Below, one piece after another: positions 53,692 through 62,882 of a DNA stretch of 64,000 nt; the first letter of the stretch is position 1; each line of letters starts with the position of its first letter. Location: assembly GCF_007713465.1 (NCBI RefSeq), contig NZ_VMSG01000010.1, positions 119,924-183,923 on the forward strand, in the 5' to 3' direction. This stretch comes from Pseudomonas sp. H3(2019) (GTDB lineage: Bacteria; Pseudomonadota; Gammaproteobacteria; Pseudomonadales; Pseudomonadaceae). The notes beneath the pieces were generated by a model. That model searched no databases. It was not told the origin of the DNA and worked only from the letters and a program-made list of their open reading frames with translations. The position numbers and the translations under genes are program-made.

Positions 53692-53994
53692 TTTACGGAC
53701 GACCGGTTGGTCATGGACATGAGCCATGTGCGGTTTCATCCAGGGCTGGTGACGTGGTTTCTTTCGGGGGTTATCAAGCCTGATTCAGTGACGGTCTGAT
53801 TGTTAAACAATGGTTTCAAGTCAATGAATTCAAGGGTTTGGTGATTTGTATCCGAATTGTACGGAAATTGTAAAAAGCTGAAATATTTGTAGGTGAAGGG
53901 CGCTGGCACATTGATACTCGCGTACCAATTCATCGGTTGAACAAGGGCTTTTTATGGTCACCTTACAAGGACGTCTGCACACAGGGACATTGTC

Positions 53995-54531
53995 ATGACT
54001 ATCGGTTATGTCGGAGGCTGGACCAGCAAGGCCGGATTACTGATTCGCGAGGGCGGGACGAGTGGCAGTAAACCCGTACCACAGAACGTCAAGGTCAAAC
54101 AGATGCTCGCACTGGTGGGCAACGATCCATTGGCGCTGAACACCGCGAAAATGAACGAGCAGAAGCTCTACAAGAATTTCAAGGGATTCGACCCCGAGAC
54201 CGTCACGGTCAAACAGCTCGGAAACATCAGCGCCTTTTTGCGTGATCGCGGGTTGATCAGCGATGTGACGGCCCTGACGCTGCTCAACGCCGGCGACAAG
54301 TTCGATCGCTTTGGGGTGCCGAAAAACCTGGACGAAAAATTCAATGCGCTGGAGTACTTCGCCACGCAACTGGATAACATCCAGAGCAACAACCTCAAAG
54401 GTAACAAGTACGCCAACCACCTGATTCCCGAGTACAAGAAGGCGATTTACGTACTGCAGAACCTGAAGACTTATGGCATGGGCAATGGCCCCGCTGTTCC
54501 GAACACCAAGGGTGTCAGCGGCAAAGCCTGA
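53995..54531 (+). CDS. Unrecognised 178-residue protein
   Basis: A soluble, basic protein (MTIGYVGGWTSKAGLLIREG...) without signal peptide or membrane helix. It has a mostly helical middle (VKQMLALVGNDPLALNTAKM, VKQLGNISAFLRDRGLISDV, LTLLNAGDKFDRFGVPKNLD, FNALEYFATQLDNIQSNNL) and a disordered end. AGGG lies ahead of the ATG. The preceding AT-rich 200 bases suggest its own promoter. I do not recognise a family; it appears to be of restricted distribution. A strong hairpin follows the stop, so it is a single-gene unit. No function is proposed. Confidence 0.65.
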   Translation: MTIGYVGGWTSKAGLLIREGGTSGSKPVPQNVKVKQMLALVGNDPLALNTAKMNEQKLYKNFKGFDPETVTVKQLGNISAFLRDRGLISDVTALTLLNAGDKFDRFGVPKNLDEKFNALEYFATQLDNIQSNNLKGNKYANHLIPEYKKAIYVLQNLKTYGMGNGPAVPNTKGVSGKA

Positions 54532-54543
54532 TCTTCAAGCGCA

Positions 54544-54577
54544 ACAGGCCCGTCACACAGTGCATGTACGGGCCTGT
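54544..54577. terminator. Hairpin between convergent genes
   Basis: A perfect 10-bp stem ACAGGCCCGT/ACGGGCCTGT with a 14-base loop sits between the unrecognised gene (+) and the aldo/keto reductase gene (-). No clear T-tract is seen, so termination efficiency is uncertain. Confidence 0.6.
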
Positions 54578-54588
54578 CCATACCGGTG

Positions 54589-55584
54589 TTATCGATCGAG
54601 CATCTGCATGACGGCTTGCGGGTAACGCGCTCCGAGCACCGCTTCATCCGGAAAAATCGCCTCCAGCGCCGACAAATCTTCTGGACTTAATACAACGTCC
54701 AGCGCGGCGACATTCTCCTCCAGATATTTGCGTTGCTTGGTGCCCGGAATAGGGATCAGGTAATCGCCTTGTGCCAATACCCAGGCCAACGCCAGTTGCC
54801 CGGCGGTTACGCCTTTTTCCGCTGCCAGCGCTTGCACCTGCCAGACCAACTGTAAATTCCTGTTGAAGTTTTCGCCCTGAAAACGCGGGCTGAAGCGCCG
54901 GTAATCGTCCGCTGCAAAATCGTCTGGACTTTTCAGGGCACCCGTCAGAAATCCTCGACCGAGCGGGCTGTACGGCACAAAGGCAATTCCCAGGCGCTGA
55001 CAGGTGGCCAGGCAATCGTTGTGCTCCTGATCGCGGCTCCACAGCGAGTATTCACTTTGCAGCGCGCTGATCGGGTGAACCTTATGCGCTCGTTCAAGGG
55101 TTATCGCCGAGGCTTCGCTCAAGCCGAGGTGGCGTACTTTACCGGCCTGGACCAGTTCGGCCATGGCGCCTACGGTCTCTTCGATGGCCACCTCCGGATC
55201 GACGCGATGCTGGTAATACAAATCCAGAGTGTCCACGCCCAGACGTTTCAGCGTGCCGTCGATGGCCGCACGGATGTATTCCGGTCGGCCGTTGACGCCG
55301 CGTGCAGTGGGGTTGGCCGGATCACGGACAATGCCGAATTTGCTGGCCAGGAACACCTGCTCGCGCTTGCCCGCAATCGCTTTGCCAATCAACTCTTCGT
55401 TGGTGTGTGGGCCATACATGTCGGCGGTATCGAGCAAGTTGATGCCCAGCTCCATGGCGCGATGCAATGTCGCCAATGCCTCAGAGGTATCGCCGCCCGT
55501 GGTGTAGAAGTCGGTCATGCCCATGCAGCCCAGACCGATCGCAGAAACCTGAGGGCCGTTTTTGCCCAATTGACGCGTGTGCAT
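54589..55584 (-). CDS. Aldo/keto reductase
   Basis: A 331-residue protein from ATG 55584, which has AAGGAG at nine bases; the longer frame to 55830 crosses the divergent regulator and is rejected. The catalytic tetrad is visible: Asp and Tyr in [16 protein letters not shown], Lys in VFLASKFG and His in LYYQHRVDP. The C-terminal NADPH-binding part has [15 protein letters not shown]. It fits the AKR13-like group that reduces aldehydes and ketones. It is divergently transcribed from the LysR gene across 117 AT-rich bases, the classic arrangement of a regulator and its target. Confidence 0.92.
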   Translation of the reverse strand: MHTRQLGKNGPQVSAIGLGCMGMTDFYTTGGDTSEALATLHRAMELGINLLDTADMYGPHTNEELIGKAIAGKREQVFLASKFGIVRDPANPTARGVNGRPEYIRAAIDGTLKRLGVDTLDLYYQHRVDPEVAIEETVGAMAELVQAGKVRHLGLSEASAITLERAHKVHPISALQSEYSLWSRDQEHNDCLATCQRLGIAFVPYSPLGRGFLTGALKSPDDFAADDYRRFSPRFQGENFNRNLQLVWQVQALAAEKGVTAGQLALAWVLAQGDYLIPIPGTKQRKYLEENVAALDVVLSPEDLSALEAIFPDEAVLGARYPQAVMQMLDR

Positions 55585-55701
55585 GGTGTCGCTCCTTTTT
55601 CGATGTGGGCCCATTGTCACGCTCGACAAAAACAAGATAAACCGGCTAAAAACGCTATCACTGTTTGTAATATCTAAATAATCCGCAGGTAACCAAGAGC
55701 A

Positions 55702-56628
55702 ATGGACCGTTTTAATGCCATGCGGGTGTTTACTCGCATTGTCGAGCTGGAAGGATTTGCCAAGGCCGCGGACAGCCTGCAAATGCCCCGGGCTTCGGTG
55801 ACCATCCTGATCAAGCAGCTTGAAGCGCATTTAGGCGTGCAGCTATTGCAGCGCACCACACGGCACGTCAGTCCAACCGCCGATGGCGCGGCGTATTACC
55901 AGCGTTGCGTGCGACTGCTGGCTGATCTGGATGAGGCAGAGGCGGCGTTTTCCACCTCCCGGCAAAATCCGCGCGGGCTTTTGCGTGTCGACATGCCTGC
56001 TGGCATCGGGCGTTTGCTGGTGATCCCGGCCTTACCGGAGTTTACCCGCCGTTACCCGCTGATCGAGTTGGAAATCGGCTTGAACGATCGCCCGGTCGAC
56101 CTGATTCGCGAGGGCGTCGATTGTGTGCTGCGCGGCGGCTTATCCCTGGATGATTCGCTGGTGGCGCGACCGCTGGCGTTGCTCGATCAAGTCACCTGCG
56201 CCAGTCCCGGCTACTTGCAACGCCAGGGCACGCCACGTTGCCTGGAAGATCTGGCAGGGCACCAGATGGTCGAGTATTTCTCCAGCACCACCGGCAAGCG
56301 TTTCGGCCTGGAGTTTGAAATAGAAGGGCACGTGCACCCGGTGGACCTGCCCAAGCAGGTGGCGGTCAACAGCGCTGATGGTTACCTGGCTTCCTGTGAA
56401 GCGGGTTATGGTCTGGTCCAGACGCCGTACTATCACGTTGCACGGCAGCTGCGCGAGGGAACGTTGTGCGAGGTGTTAGAGCATCTGCCGCCGCCAGGGT
56501 TGCCCCTGACGGCGCTTTATCCTCCGCACCGCCAGTTGTCTCTGCGGGTGCGGGTGTTTGTCGACTGGCTGGTGCAGCTCTGCGCTCAGCCGGGTAACGG
56601 GTTGGTGCGCAGAGATTCAGGTAACTGA
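55702..56628 (+). CDS. LysR-family transcriptional regulator
   Basis: A 308-residue protein. The N-terminal winged helix-turn-helix ([40 protein letters not shown], cited in part) is followed by [23 protein letters not shown], the standard LysR linker. A type 2 periplasmic-binding-like effector domain ([22 protein letters not shown]...) reaches the C-terminus. It probably controls the divergent aldo/keto reductase gene and itself. The intergenic 55585-55701 contains AT-rich dyads suited to a T-N11-A box, but I could not single one out. The effector is unknown. Confidence 0.93.
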   Translation: MDRFNAMRVFTRIVELEGFAKAADSLQMPRASVTILIKQLEAHLGVQLLQRTTRHVSPTADGAAYYQRCVRLLADLDEAEAAFSTSRQNPRGLLRVDMPAGIGRLLVIPALPEFTRRYPLIELEIGLNDRPVDLIREGVDCVLRGGLSLDDSLVARPLALLDQVTCASPGYLQRQGTPRCLEDLAGHQMVEYFSSTTGKRFGLEFEIEGHVHPVDLPKQVAVNSADGYLASCEAGYGLVQTPYYHVARQLREGTLCEVLEHLPPPGLPLTALYPPHRQLSLRVRVFVDWLVQLCAQPGNGLVRRDSGN

Positions 56629-56645
56629 AGAGGGGGGCATACAGG

Positions 56646-56777
56646 TCAACGGCGGTAGTAGCCATCATGGTGGTAGCGATGGTCGCCATGCCAGCCACCT
56701 CCGCATGGAAAACATACGCAACCGCTCATGGTCAGGATCATCAGCAGGGGAATCAGCAGTGTGATTCGACGGAACAT
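56646..56777 (-). CDS. Tiny lipoprotein with His/Tyr-rich tail
   Basis: A 43-residue product, MFRRITLLIPLLMILTMSGC and a short mature part CVCFPCGGGWHGDHRYHHDGYYRR. The leader ends in the lipobox LTMSGC, so the mature peptide would be a lipidated chain of about 25 residues with three cysteines, five histidines and three tyrosines. GAGGATTGAGAA precedes the ATG. It resembles small Pseudomonas lipoproteins with a Gly/His/Tyr-rich end. Its stop lies 18 bases from the convergent LysR stop. The function is unknown; metal binding is possible from composition. Confidence 0.65.
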   Translation of the reverse strand: MFRRITLLIPLLMILTMSGCVCFPCGGGWHGDHRYHHDGYYRR

Positions 56778-56934
56778 TTCTCAATCCTCATCGTTTGAAC
56801 CGCATGCAGCCAAAATGCTTCATGGGCTGTAACATGAGACCCCGCTTGCAGCCGCTCATCCCCGAAGAACCGTATGAGCTTGGCATGCATCACGATACAA
56901 ACCGGATACATATTTTCAGGTGCAGGAACCCGTA

Positions 56935-57123
56935 ATGACCCAGTCGCAACGTTTGAAATATTCGATTCTGATCTCCCTTGTCGTGCTGGGGATCATGCTT
57001 GGCCTGTCGTACATGCAAAACGCCGGAATGATCAGCGAAAAGCTGTTCCAGTACATCGCCATTGGCGTTGCGGTGATCGTCATAGTGATCAACGGGGTGA
57101 TGCGTCGTAAGGTCAAACCTTAA
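56935..57123 (+). CDS. Small two-helix membrane protein
   Basis: A 62-residue protein from ATG 56935 with AGGA upstream. Two hydrophobic segments (YSILISLVVLGIMLGLSYM and LFQYIAIGVAVIVIVINGVM) flank a short polar turn, and the ends are positive (MTQSQRLK and RRKVKP), placing both termini in the cytoplasm. I do not recognise a function. Its last 11 bases overlap the convergent Fur-like gene. Confidence 0.65.
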   Translation: MTQSQRLKYSILISLVVLGIMLGLSYMQNAGMISEKLFQYIAIGVAVIVIVINGVMRRKVKP

Positions 57124-57517
57124 GCGACGCGGTAATGCGTTGTTGATTGCCGTGAAGCACGGCTGACGCTTGCGGGTGCAGGCTGTAGCTCTTGTCTTCG
57201 TTCAAGACAACCACGCCTTCGCTGCACAGTCGCTTCAACACTTCGCGAACGCTGAGAAAGGACAGGGGAATACCCAGGTCCAGCAAGTGGCTGTGCACGC
57301 CGCGTACTCCCAGCGGGCGATCGTTCTCGGCGGCGGTCAGTAGCGCGTCGATCACCTTCAGGCGAATCAGGCTGGTGCGCAGGCCGAAGCTTTTGAGCAG
57401 TTGCCTGATGCGCTCGTTGTTGTGGCGTTCAGCGTTTTTGGTGAGCGCGCCAGCGTCCAGGTTCAGCGAACCGTTTACCGCAGGGTTGCCATCCGTTGGC
57501 AGTTGCGAGTTGTACAT
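57113..57517 (-). CDS. Fur-like winged-helix regulator, N-terminal domain only
   Basis: A 134-residue protein whose central 75 residues (LLKSFGLRTSLIRLKVIDAL, GVRGVHSHLLDLGIPLSFLS, VREVLKRLCSEGVVVLNEDK) follow the Fur DNA-binding pattern: G-x-R-x-T-x-x-R, a helix, then V-x-x-x-L, S-x-x-x-V and L-x-x-L-x-x-x-G. The metal-binding dimerisation domain of Fur (HHDH) is missing, replaced by a short tail. The first 30 residues are polar and probably disordered. It may be a metal-independent regulator or an atypical Fur relative. It is monocistronic, with a 276-base leader region upstream in which I see nothing else. Confidence 0.6.
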   Translation of the reverse strand: MYNSQLPTDGNPAVNGSLNLDAGALTKNAERHNNERIRQLLKSFGLRTSLIRLKVIDALLTAAENDRPLGVRGVHSHLLDLGIPLSFLSVREVLKRLCSEGVVVLNEDKSYSLHPQASAVLHGNQQRITASLKV

Positions 57518-57793
57518 GCAAAAACTCCTTTTCAGAGCCTGATCAGGAAAAAGTGATGGGCGCTCTCATTGATTAATGACGAATGAGCTGAGCAAATCAT
57601 GAAGGCTCGTATGTAGAAAATTTGTCGGAAGCACGTCAGTTCAAGGTGATATGCGCTGTTTTACCGGGGACTGCGCCATTAAATTTTTTTCATATTGATT
57701 CGTTACTTTGGCAAGGCCCATTCCGCTCCAAGGCATCGACGCGAAGTCAATGCCCTGGTCTCAGGGCCGGCGATAGTGCGCAGGCCTATGGCA

Positions 57794-60700
57794 TCAAGGC
57801 GTGCTGATATCCAGTTGACGCCCCAGATGGCTGATAAGCCAGGCAACGGAGTCAGCATTGCCCAGCTGTACCGCCAGCCTCACGCTTGCATCGTTCATGA
57901 ATGTGGTGCGAGCTGCCTGTAGGGTCTTTTGGCCGGTCAGTTTCAGGACATGTTTCAGCGCATCGGCAGTGTGTTGGTAGGCCGAGTCACCCAAGTCGTC
58001 CCATGCGTCGTCGAGGGGATCATAGATTTTGAAGAGCTGACCCAGCGGCGTCCAGATCGATAGCGATTCCTGCTGGAGTTTCATCAATGTGTCCTTGAGT
58101 GTCTTCGCACGTGGATTAGACGTTTCCAGCAGGTCGACAAAGGGCTTGCAGGAGTCCATGTAGGCAATATCCTCGGTGTTGCTGACGTGGTGCGAGAGCT
58201 CATGGATCAGCGCGGTTGCGCGGGCATGGGCGCTGATGGCAAAGGATGGCTCAGTCATGTAGTTGCGGTAATGATCGAACTTGGGGCGAAAGAATTTTTC
58301 CAGCAGATAGAGTTTTTTCTCCGCGTCATCCGGGATGGTAAAGGCGAATACACTCTCAGCGTCTTCACGACTCGTCCCTGCAACAAAACGCTTGGAGTCC
58401 GCCTTTCTGAGGTCAGGGTCCAATAAGGCGCCAAAGATCTCGCCGATGACTTTTTCAATCTTCGCCACATGGTCGGGCAGTACCGCCGGCACCCCCAGGA
58501 AGTCCTTGATCAGTCGATGCACGCGCGTCGTCTGTGCCACGCTGGTTTTTATCAGCTGGAGGTTGCGATGGCTGTTCCAGGCATACGTGGTTGCCAGATC
58601 GAGCGCTTCATCAATCAATCGGGCCCGGACCGGATAGAGCTGACGAATTGCACGCATGCCGGTGGCTTCAACGTTCATCGCTGCCTGACGGCTGATACGT
58701 GTCTCCAGCCGGTTGAGCATTCCGTAGCGCACGGCGTTTGCCGGTAGCTCGAGGATCCACTGTTTTGCCGTGTTCTGCAGCAGTGAGGGGCCGTCGCCGC
58801 GATCACTGACAATGCGCCAGGCAGTGCCACGCTTTTCGACGCGATAGACTTTGCCTTCGACCGGCGCGTAGTACTCTTTGGTGGTTGGGTGAGTGTAGAG
58901 CCCCAATGCCGAAGACGGCGCAAGTGATTGCAAAGGGGTGTCGATACTTTCATGGCGCTGCAGGCGGGTTCGTTCGGGCGCAGTGATGTCGATGTCCTGC
59001 CATTGACGTTTCGTGGTGGGTACTTGCAGTGAAGGTTCGGGTTCGGCTACAGCTGTAGTCGGTGCGGGTTGCATCGATTGGCGCAACATCGCCAGTTGCG
59101 CGATACCACTCACGAACGCCTTGAGGGCGCTACCCCATTTGTGCTTTTGAAGGTCCTCGGCAGACGCTTTGATCGAACGGTAGCTGTTCCACACGACAAT
59201 TGGGTAGGCGAGCTTCCCGCTGAGGAAGGTTGCTGCCTGTTGCAGGCCTTCGCTGAAGATGTGTTTTACTGTCTGCCATTCACTCCTGGCATCGCTGTCT
59301 GACTGGGTGCCGAGTAACCGCGTCAGGACTTTTGTATTGTCGTCAAACAATTGGCTGAGCAGATTTCCGGTGATCGGGTTGGACGCCAGTTTGATATCGC
59401 TGGACGTGTCGAGCGTTGATGCCCACAGGTTTTTATAGGTAGTGCGGGTTGACGTTGGCAGGCACTTCAGCACCCAGTCCTGCAGCGCCCCGGCGGTATT
59501 GAGCTCAGCCAACAGGCTGCTTTCGCTTTCATACTCCTTGATCCCATGAGTGGTGGAGTAGGGCGCCAGGAGAACATGGGGGCCGGCTTTGCCCGGCCCC
59601 GGCCCGATCAGGTAAACCCCGAGTGCCTTGGCCACTTGCGCGCCTGGTGTGGCGACCAGCTCGAGCGGACGGATCAGCGCATTCGCGCCTTCCAGTGTCG
59701 CGCGGGCGATGGCGTCCGGCATGTTCATGACCTGCGCCATCAAGTCGAACGCGGTCTCGCTGAGGCGCTCCTGGAGTTTTTCCGAATGGGCGTGATGCAA
59801 CAGTTGCCAGGGCAACTGTTTGGCGAACAGCGTTCGGCATGACGCAGCGTCGGCATTGGTTGATGCGAATGCCGTTTCAAGGGCTGATTGCTGGAGCGCT
59901 CCCGGTTTGAGATTGCGCACCAGTTTCTTCACATAGTCTGCATCCAGCCCTGCGGGAAGTGCGGTCTTGGTGAGTGAAACGATCTTCTTGATCGGGAGGG
60001 CATCCAGGTCGTCAAAATGAGTCAGCGCAAACGTTGTCAGGGTCTGGGTCAGACCCGTGGTGGTCAGGCGCGGGCTGAACTGCAACTCGACGTTGTCTGG
60101 ATCGACGTCATGCTGTTTGAAGGCAGTCTTGAGGTCTTTCTTGAGTGCAGTGTGAGCGGTACGCGTCAGTGAGGTCACGCCGGACAGGTAATCCTTGTCC
60201 TTATCGGCATTGTCCAGGTATTGCTGAAGCAGTTCAGCATGCAGTACTTGATCGCCGATGGAGGCTTTTGCCAGCCATGCCGGTAATTTTTGCTCGGTGA
60301 TCAAGGACTGGGCAATGCTCATCCCTCGATTCAGTCCGGTGATCGGTAAGCGCGGCGCAATCAACTCCAGCAGTTTTTTCTGGTTGTCCTCGGGGAGCTT
60401 CGAAGCAAGTGCCCGCTCGATCGGTTCGCGATCCAATTGGGCATAGGTTTTTTGCAGATACTCGAGGAAGTTCTCACGAACCAGTTGCAAGGGTGCCAGT
60501 GTGAACGCCTGACCAGCCGTTCGATCGTAATGTCCAAGATTTTCCAGAAGGCCCATACGTTCAAACGGATCGAGCAGCCGTCGCTGGAGTTCAGCCATCA
60601 ACGGCTTCAATGAGCCGAATGCTTCAAACCCAAAGGCCGGTGTCCACAAAATGGCCCGTCCTGAATGATTCGGGTCCAGACCGCCGCGCTCCGTGAGCAT

Positions 60701-62659
60701 GAAGCAATTGGCCAGGTGCCGTAAGGTCGAAGCCGTGCCGCTCTTGACTGCCAGCGAAAACACATCAGGCAGGAAACCGTTCAGTGCCCAGCGCTGCAAG
60801 CGTACAGGGCTGTCGAGTACGGTGGTGATAATAGCCTCGTCCACAGCCGACAGCGTGCGGCTCAAGGTTCGTAATTTGACTTCGCTGCGCAAAGCGACAG
60901 GCAGGGTATGAACCAGTTTCGGAGTCAAAAGCTTCAGAAACGGCGCGATGGCGGTTTGTACGTCCTCGAAGCGCGTGGGTTTCTGTGGCCGAACGAGGTT
61001 TTTTTCGAACTCAAGATCAAGCGACGAACCAATGCTGGAGAGTTGCGCCAACGCTTGTTTCGCAGATTCTGCTCGCACGGTGGCCGGTTGGTTATTCCAT
61101 CGCTGATCTGCACGCGTACTCCAACGGCCGTCAGCGTCGGCGCGCAAAAGACGCTGGTCGATCAACGTCCGTACATCCAGAGCGCCATCCAGCAGGGCAT
61201 CCAGAGCAACGGTGCCTTGCGCTTCACGGTAGCGGCTCAAGGCGAACTGTAGATTTTGCGCCTGCTTGGCAAGGATCTCGGTCATCAAGTCCTGAAACAC
61301 CGGGCCTGATATCGGTGCGCCGACAATCTTTCGTTCTTTTTGGTCCAGTGAAAGGAAGGTCGCGCGTTCCTCCAGCGAGAGGAAGCTGAGCAGATTGTCT
61401 TCATGCCCTTCGGTTTTCATCATCCTCAACACGATGTTCTGGATCTGTGACAGATCGGTGCTGGCCTCAAGACCTCGAGACTGGTTGTACAGAAAGGCAT
61501 TTGTCTGCGACGCGCCGGTGACGCTGATCATCAGGGTGGAGGCCAGCTCCGCATAATGTTTGTAGAGGGCCGTGACGCGTACTTTCTCGACCTGAGTCGA
61601 AGCGTTCGTCGCCAATTGAAGGGACGTGTCCGAGCGGCAAACCCCTATCAACTGCTGGTGTTCTTCAGTCGTGAATATCCCCTGTTGATGTTTGAGCAAG
61701 AGGTCCACGCAGTACGTATCACGCAGGCTTTGGGCAAAAAAATCCGTGCGTGAGTCTGCGCTACTCATCGGGCTGTTCCAGAAGGTGTCGAGCAAGGCTT
61801 GCAGACGAAGCGTCAAGCTCTGTGCGACCTCCTTCAAGGTCGCCTCCCAGGCCTGATTGTCGTCGTCGCTGCTGACGCCATGTGCTGGATTGGAAAAACG
61901 TCGGTACTCACCTTCCGGCCAGGCGTTGGTCAGGTAAAAATGCAAGACCGCGTCACTGAGCGACAGGGAAGACACCGTGCGCCGATTGACGCCGCTAGCG
62001 TCCACGGTGACAGGCACGGCAGTGTTGACGAAGCTGTCCATCCGGGTGTGACGCTGGTCCAGTGCCGGGAAGCGTTTGTTCAGGGCAACAGTCAGTGTCT
62101 CGTCAAGCATCGACTGTAGCGTCGGCGTCTTGATGAGTTCGGCCAGCATCGCTCTGATGTTGCGTGCTTGATTCAGCGCAATGACGGTTTCCTGGTCCTG
62201 AAACACCGAACCTTCGACGAGTTCTGTTGAAAGGGTCGGCTCGCTGTTCGCCTGAAAGGTATGACGTTGTTCGATGGAGAGATAGCGCAGCAGTTCGACC
62301 TTGCTGGGGGCGTCGCTCAACCATTCCATGAGCTTACTGTCGAGGTCCTCCCTGTCCGCAAATTTCATAAGACCTTGATAGGGCGTGTAGAGCGTTACTT
62401 CTCCACCGGCTGGTTTGCTCATCATGAAGGCCCCAGCCAAGGGGATTGCCGTTTTGCCGGGAAGTGTCAGGTTCAACCGGTCGACCCGCATGGGATGAGC
62501 ATCGTCGATTCGGGTTGCGTGGGTGGGTAGATACACCCTTTTTAACCATTTCAGGTCAGCTGTTGTAAGTCCCAGTTTTTTTTCACGATCACTGGGCTGT
62601 TTCGCATTGGCGGCAATATTGGCTTCGTGAAAAAAGTAGGGAAGAGTGGAAGTAGTCAT
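57794..62659 (-). CDS. Giant DUF6543-type toxin-like protein with C-terminal HExxH metalloprotease domain
   Basis: A 1621-residue protein from ATG 62659, which has GAGGA eight bases upstream; the ATG two codons earlier is too close to it. There is no signal peptide. Residues 1-1000 are helical with DUF6543-like organisation. Near 1025 is GPHVLLAPYSTTHGIKEYES and LQDWVLKCLP, parallel to the segment at about 580 in the first giant protein. DARSEW and a following amphipathic region (about 1115-1190) also match its layout. A beta segment YYAPVEGKVYRVEKRG lies near 1260. The C-terminal domain (about 1350-1560) contains ALIHELSHHVSNTEDIAYMD, with HELSH at 1486-1490. HExxH followed by T-x-D-x-x-Y is the layout of aspzincin (M35-like) peptidases. 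It is probably a proteolytic toxin or effector; the delivery route is unknown. Confidence 0.72.
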   Translation of the reverse strand: MTTSTLPYFFHEANIAANAKQPSDREKKLGLTTADLKWLKRVYLPTHATRIDDAHPMRVDRLNLTLPGKTAIPLAGAFMMSKPAGGEVTLYTPYQGLMKFADREDLDSKLMEWLSDAPSKVELLRYLSIEQRHTFQANSEPTLSTELVEGSVFQDQETVIALNQARNIRAMLAELIKTPTLQSMLDETLTVALNKRFPALDQRHTRMDSFVNTAVPVTVDASGVNRRTVSSLSLSDAVLHFYLTNAWPEGEYRRFSNPAHGVSSDDDNQAWEATLKEVAQSLTLRLQALLDTFWNSPMSSADSRTDFFAQSLRDTYCVDLLLKHQQGIFTTEEHQQLIGVCRSDTSLQLATNASTQVEKVRVTALYKHYAELASTLMISVTGASQTNAFLYNQSRGLEASTDLSQIQNIVLRMMKTEGHEDNLLSFLSLEERATFLSLDQKERKIVGAPISGPVFQDLMTEILAKQAQNLQFALSRYREAQGTVALDALLDGALDVRTLIDQRLLRADADGRWSTRADQRWNNQPATVRAESAKQALAQLSSIGSSLDLEFEKNLVRPQKPTRFEDVQTAIAPFLKLLTPKLVHTLPVALRSEVKLRTLSRTLSAVDEAIITTVLDSPVRLQRWALNGFLPDVFSLAVKSGTASTLRHLANCFMLTERGGLDPNHSGRAILWTPAFGFEAFGSLKPLMAELQRRLLDPFERMGLLENLGHYDRTAGQAFTLAPLQLVRENFLEYLQKTYAQLDREPIERALASKLPEDNQKKLLELIAPRLPITGLNRGMSIAQSLITEQKLPAWLAKASIGDQVLHAELLQQYLDNADKDKDYLSGVTSLTRTAHTALKKDLKTAFKQHDVDPDNVELQFSPRLTTTGLTQTLTTFALTHFDDLDALPIKKIVSLTKTALPAGLDADYVKKLVRNLKPGALQQSALETAFASTNADAASCRTLFAKQLPWQLLHHAHSEKLQERLSETAFDLMAQVMNMPDAIARATLEGANALIRPLELVATPGAQVAKALGVYLIGPGPGKAGPHVLLAPYSTTHGIKEYESESSLLAELNTAGALQDWVLKCLPTSTRTTYKNLWASTLDTSSDIKLASNPITGNLLSQLFDDNTKVLTRLLGTQSDSDARSEWQTVKHIFSEGLQQAATFLSGKLAYPIVVWNSYRSIKASAEDLQKHKWGSALKAFVSGIAQLAMLRQSMQPAPTTAVAEPEPSLQVPTTKRQWQDIDITAPERTRLQRHESIDTPLQSLAPSSALGLYTHPTTKEYYAPVEGKVYRVEKRGTAWRIVSDRGDGPSLLQNTAKQWILELPANAVRYGMLNRLETRISRQAAMNVEATGMRAIRQLYPVRARLIDEALDLATTYAWNSHRNLQLIKTSVAQTTRVHRLIKDFLGVPAVLPDHVAKIEKVIGEIFGALLDPDLRKADSKRFVAGTSREDAESVFAFTIPDDAEKKLYLLEKFFRPKFDHYRNYMTEPSFAISAHARATALIHELSHHVSNTEDIAYMDSCKPFVDLLETSNPRAKTLKDTLMKLQQESLSIWTPLGQLFKIYDPLDDAWDDLGDSAYQHTADALKHVLKLTGQKTLQAARTTFMNDASVRLAVQLGNADSVAWLISHLGRQLDISTP

Positions 62660-62882
62660 GGTCATTCCTCGCCCTGCTGTGATCGGCAGGATAGTGGGGT
62701 GAGGAAAAACAGTACGGTCGACGGAACCTTGAAGTGCGGTACATATTGCTTGAGGTGTTTGTGCGCTCCTGAGTCTTGACAGATCCCCTGCAAAACAGCG
62801 CTTAATCGGCAAGTTTTTTCGGTTGCTGTGCAACCCGATTTCACACTGTTGCCCGAATTCAATAATAAACGTGGAGCTTCAG

